NCBI RefSeq assembly: GCF_046630445.1
Contig: NC_092341.1
Span: 291,442,501-291,506,500, forward strand
Length of the DNA stretch: 64,000 nucleotides
Reading direction: 5' to 3'
Origin: Rutidosis leptorrhynchoides
Taxonomy: Eukaryota > Streptophyta > Magnoliopsida > Asterales > Asteraceae
In this document: piece after piece, positions 60,186 to 64,000 of the stretch
Numbering within the stretch: the stretch's first letter is position 1
Layout: every line of letters starts with the position of its first letter
Translations under genes and position numbers: made by a program
The notes under the pieces: generated by a model
Seen by the model: only the letters and a program-made list of their open reading frames with translations
Databases searched by the model: none
What the model was told of the DNA's origin: nothing

Positions 60186-60252
60186 GTACGCAACACGTCA
60201 TTTGACAACACGGTACTTTATGTACGCAACACGTCATTTGACAACACGGTAC
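60186..60252 (+). repeat. 31-bp direct repeat pair
   Basis: Two exact 31-bp copies (60186-60216 and 60222-60252) each begin and end with GTAC and contain CAACACGTCATTTGACAACA. Confidence 0.9.
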
Positions 60253-60368
60253 CATGGGTCGAGATTAATTCCGATCAATACGAATACGATGGGGTCTTTA
60301 TATGTTATCTAACATTTATGATTACTTATGCAATTAATCATTATTTATTTCATGCATACTAATGTTTA

Positions 60369-60711
60369 TTCTTAAAAGTAAATCTTAAAAGTTAAAATAA
60401 GAAAAAATAGTTTGTATTTTTATTAAAAGTAAATCTTAAAAGTTAAAATAAGAAAAAGTAGTTTGTATCTTTATTAAAAGTAAATCTTAAAAGTTAAAAT
60501 AAGAAAAAGTAGTTTGTATTTTTATTAAAAGTAAATCTTAAAAGTTAAAATAAGAAAAGTAGTTTGTATTTTTATTAAAAGTAAATCTTAAAAGTTAAAA
60601 TAAGAAAAGTTATTTGTATTTTTATTAAAAGTAAATCTTAAAAGTTAAAATAAGAAAAAGTTGTTTGTATTTTTATTAAAAGTAAATCTTAAAAGTTAAA
60701 ATAAGAAAAAA
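60369..60711 (+). repeat. 51-bp tandem array, about seven copies
   Basis: Units contain TTAAAAGTAAATCTTAAAAG, then TTAAAATAAGAAAAAGTAGT and TTGTATTTTTA. Period is 51 bp with small length changes in A runs. It lies in the leader of copia element G and is absent from element F. Confidence 0.9.
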
Positions 60712-60763
60712 AAATCTTGTCCTTTATATTACTCATACGCGTTTTGATATAGTGACTTTATTC

Positions 60764-60838
60764 GTTAACGTCAACTAACGACGTTACAACGGTCATATAT
60801 ACATAACGGTTGTTAACGTCAACTAACGACGTTACAAC
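60764..60838 (+). repeat. 27-bp direct repeat pair, promoter-like region
   Basis: GTTAACGTCAACTAACGACG plus TTACAAC occurs at 60764-60790 and 60812-60838. An AT-rich AAATATAAAATAAA follows at about 60854-60867, about 75 nt before the ATG at 60939, resembling a small promoter. Confidence 0.5.
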
Positions 60839-60938
60839 AACTATATTTTTCAAATATAAAATAAACATCTCCGTTTTCACATTTTCACAAATCAATTTTC
60901 ATTTTTCAGATTACTACTCTCAAAAAGTTTTTGTAAAA

Positions 60939-61103
60939 ATGATTCACACAAGGATGATTTTTCCTATTGTATTGGTCATATTAACTATCATCATTGTTGC
61001 TAATATACCACCGGGTGAACCTATATTCTATCCTGCCCTTGTGGTTTTATTATTTGTAATCATACCATTATTCTGTTGTTTGCTACTTATGAATTTAAAA
61101 TGA
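60939..61103 (+). CDS. small two-helix membrane protein (54 residues), unknown
   Basis: From ATG at 60939 the frame gives MIHTRMIFPIVLVILTIIIV, a short turn (ANIPPGEPIFYP) and a second hydrophobic segment to residue 50, ending MNLK. This predicts two membrane helices joined by a Pro-rich loop. It lies between the tandem array and gag of copia element G, on the same strand, and has no counterpart in the shorter leader of F. It could be a captured host gene, an element gene or a chance frame; AT-rich DNA readily gives hydrophobic codons. Confidence 0.4.
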   Translation: MIHTRMIFPIVLVILTIIIVANIPPGEPIFYPALVVLLFVIIPLFCCLLLMNLK

Positions 61104-61187
61104 TTCTAATTTCATTTTATTATTTGTCTATGAATAGAAGTTGATTATGATTATGATTTATGTTATTCATCTTTTTTATAATAGAAA

Positions 61188-64000
61188 ATGTCGAATTTGA
61201 AAAGGCTTAAATTTGCTCATTTAGAACAAGTGGGAACAACTACTTAACATGGGTTATGAATGTAGAAAAACATCTCGAATCAAACGGTATTTTAGAAACC
61301 CTAAATGAAAATAACAATTATTCCGAACAAGAGAAAGCAATAGTAAGTATTTTTCTTAGTAAACATATTGACGAGTCCTTAGAATCTACATATTATATGA
61401 TCGAAAATCCAAGTGTATTATGGAAAATACTCAAAGATAGATACGATATTAATTATCAAAAATAAATAAATAATAATAACGGTGATCCATGAAAGAATAA
61501 AATTAAAGATATTAGTAGACGCTCTTATAAGAATTTCGGAGATTCTTATTAATGATCTGGTAACGTGGATCATCGGTCTAGTATTTCTTGAATACATGAA
61601 CATCTCGTTTAGCTCTACAAATAAGTCCCAAAAGAAAAGAAAACGAGAGTGAATCTGTTGACAAATCTTGATTAAATTAACTCTGAGCTACCTTGAGACT
61701 TGAATGGTTTGAATTTTCTAAGATGCCTAGTTTTTTTTATGTATCACTCATAAATAAATGGTTTTAGACCATAACGCATATGTTTTATTAAGTGTTATCT
61801 TTTATGTACTTCAGATTATAACTTGTTTGCAGGTAATATAATTTGATTATCTTGCTGAAATATAACTCATTATTTGCTTATCTTATTTGAAGTTTTAGTA
61901 TGAATCCTGCTGAAATACAACATCAATTAAATGGTAAAGACCTATGTATTGCAGATAGTAGTAACATACACACTATGATCAAATCTATCAAATATTTCAT
62001 TGATTTAAATCAAATGAAGGAATTATAAATACTATATCAACTCTTGCAAACTTGATATAAGGAACGAAAAAGGCAAAATTTCATATTACCAAATGGTACG
62101 AATTTTTTGGTAAACAATGTCTTGTTTTCTCCCAAATCAAAGAGAAATTTGTTAAGTTTCTCTGATATATATCATAATGGATATGATTATCAGTCAATGA
62201 TAATCGAAAATGAGAAATATCTATGTAGCACCGAAAAGCGCATATGATAAAAAGCGCATATGATGAAAAGCGCAACGCATAGGATTAAAAGCGCATATGA
62301 TAAAAAGCGCATATGATGAAAAGCGCAGCGCATATGATTAAAAGCGCATATGATAAAAAAGGCATATGATGAAAAGCGCAGCGCATATAATTAAAAGCGC
62401 ATATAATGAAAAGTGCATATGACGAAAAGCGCAGCACATATGATTAAAAGCGCATATGGTGAAAATGATATATGATGAAAAGCACATATGGTGATTAATG
62501 AAAATCACATATGGTGATTAATGAAAAGCACATATAGTGATTAATGAAAAGCACATATAGTGATTAACGAAAAACACATATGGTGATTAATGAAAAGCAC
62601 ATATGGCGATTAATGAAAAGCACATTGAGAAATAATCACCAATGTTTCTTGAAAAAATTCAAGGGTATATATATGGACCAATTCATCCATCATGTGGACT
62701 ATTTTTCTAATAGACGCATCTAACGCATGGTCTCATGTTTGTGTGTTATCAAGCCGTAATATGGTATTTGCAAAGTTTCTTGCACAAATTATTAAATTAA
62801 GAACACATTATTCTGATTACACTATTAAAAGGATGAGACTTGATAATGCTGGTGAGTTAACATCTCAAGCTTTTAATGATTATTATATGTCTACAAGGAT
62901 TGTTGTTGAACATCCAGTTGCTCATGTGCATACACAAAATTGGTTTAGCTGAATCAATAGATAAACGCTTACAGCTAATAACTAGACAATTAGAAATGAG
63001 TACAAAACTCTCAATATTTATATGGGGACATGTAAATTTACATGATGTGACATTAATTCGCATTACATCAAGTGCAAGTTATAAATATTCTCCATTACCA
63101 ACTTAATTTTGGTGGAGACCGAATATTTTCCATCTTAGAACATTTGATTGTGCAGTGTATTTTTAATTGAACAATCACAACAAATGGTTCCTCAAAGAAG
63201 GATTGAAATATATGTTAGATATGAAACATCTTCAATCATAAGATATATTGAACCCATGACGGGTGATGTTTTTACAGCAAGTTTTGTCGATTGTCACTTT
63301 AATGAAACATTGTTCCCTATATTAGGGGGAGAAATGAAATATAAATAAAATGATGTTTCATGGTGTGAACATCAATTAAGGAATATTGATCATCACACAA
63401 AAGAATGTGAAAAGAAAGTTCAAATATAATGCATATGCAAGAACTTGCAAATTAATTACTTTATGCATTTAAATATACAAAAAATAAGTGACTAAATCAT
63501 ATATACCAGCAGTAAATGCTTCAGCTAGAATTGAAATTACAAAAGCTGGCAATAATGTCACTTATGAGTCTTTGCTACGGCAGAAACGTGGGAGACCAAT
63601 TGGTTCCAAAGATAAAAATCCTCGAAAAAGAAAATCAGCTGATAATGAGGTAAAAGAAAGTGTTCAAGAAGAACCACAAATCAATATTCCTTCTGCAGAG
63701 GATATTGATAAATGTAAATACATAAATTGCGATAACTTATGCAATATTATGGAACCCAAAATGAAATGAAAAATCTTGATGAGATATTTTCATATAATAT
63801 TACAATGACATCATGATTAAAGATGATGATCTTGAACCAAAATCTGTAATTAAATATCAAAATAGATATGATTGAGCTCAATGGAAAGGAGCATTACGAG
63901 CTGAACTAGAATCGCTCAATAAAAAAAAAATTTCGGATCAATCGTTATCACTTTTAAAGATGTGAAACGTAAGGGATACAAATGAATTTTTATCCGAAAA
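61188..64000 (+). pseudogene. decayed copia gag-pol of element G
   Basis: Gag starts at ATG 61188 (MSNLKRLKFAHLE), shifts frame near 61232, and continues as ILETLNENNNYSEQEKA and VLWKILKDRYD before a stop near 61463. The protease part starts at 61900 (MNPAEIQHQ; CIADSS where F has CIADSG). After the minisatellite at 62229-62630 come integrase pieces (IDASNAWSHVCVLSSRN; RLDNAGELTSQAF; frameshift at about 62942; GLAESIDKRLQ), then RYIEPMTGDVFTASFVDCHF near 63240, and a linker from 63488. Reverse transcriptase just begins at the window end. The core of gag including the zinc knuckle is missing. Multiple stops make it non-functional. Confidence 0.82.
62229..62630 (+). repeat. minisatellite of AAAAGCGCATATGAT-type units
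   Basis: About 400 bp of short units: first AAAAGCGCATATGATG or -TA variants of 15-16 bp, some with an extra GCGCAGCGCATATGA block, then a second unit type of about 23 bp (GGTGATTAATGAAAAGCACA). It replaces the end of protease and the pre-integrase zinc domain of copia element G. Confidence 0.88.

Larger units (their letters stand above)
59581..64000 (+). mobile_element. Ty1/copia element G, decayed, cut by window end
   Basis: The plus-strand order is LTR, primer-site region, hairpin leader, tandem repeats, a small membrane-protein frame, gag, protease, a minisatellite, integrase and the start of reverse transcriptase at the window edge. Gag and integrase sequence match element F well enough to place both in one family. 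It probably inserted into the outer LTR of F; the missing 11 bp of that LTR should then follow G beyond the window. Confidence 0.82.

Noticed and set aside
60369..60711. Regularly spaced repeats resembling a CRISPR array
   Set aside because: The units are directly adjacent without variable spacers, there are no cas genes, and the context is a plant retrotransposon. The same applies to 62229-62630.

Overview
The window looks like plant nuclear DNA: AT-rich, full of long-LTR Ty3/gypsy elements and Ty1/copia elements nested in one another, with a small island of ordinary genes in the middle. The protein families fit a eudicot. My impression that it is from the daisy family (Asteraceae) rests only on the general look of the repeats and has low confidence. 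No rRNA, tRNA, CRISPR array or bacterial operon was seen.

Layout. 1-4277: the 3' end of a plus-strand gypsy element (A). 4278-21513: a minus-strand gypsy element (C) interrupted by a second minus-strand copy (B, 4800-16128). The B/C junction at 16128/16129 is a deletion that removed part of B's 5' LTR and all of C's gag. 21514-23230: non-coding, with an AT microsatellite. 23231-26511: a rotted minus-strand copia element. 26512-41150: the gene island. It holds an intact ASPG2-type aspartic protease (26830-28332), two related genes for 76-77 residue proteins of unknown function (30165-30398 and 34151-34381), several MITEs with visible inverted repeats and target duplications, a LINE fragment, and LTR-like debris. 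41151-59580: a minus-strand copia element split by a nearly complete plus-strand gypsy element (E, 44544-57055), with a matching TCATG target duplication. 59581-64000: a second, decayed copia element of the same family on the plus strand, apparently inserted in the outer LTR of the first.

The most interesting system is in the gypsy family. All three copies whose 5' internal region is visible (B, C, E) carry two extra sense-strand genes between the primer binding site and gag. The first encodes an acidic protein of about 205 residues with Glu-rich repeats and a conserved C-terminal half. The second encodes an F-box protein of 227 residues. The F-box frame is complete in B and E although gag-pol is broken in both; C keeps the frame open but has ATG changed to GTG. 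A splice-acceptor-like site lies 14 nt before the F-box start, and a copy of the polypurine tract/LTR edge lies between the F-box gene and gag. I read this as a host gene captured by a chromovirus-like element.

A second signal is structural. The leaders of both copia elements carry nine copies of a 16-nt hairpin whose four-base-pair stem changes sequence with compensating changes on both sides. The gypsy LTRs also end in a cluster of hairpins, one of which shows a compensated base-pair change between copies. All element boundaries, frames and comparisons were read by eye; no alignment or database search was run.
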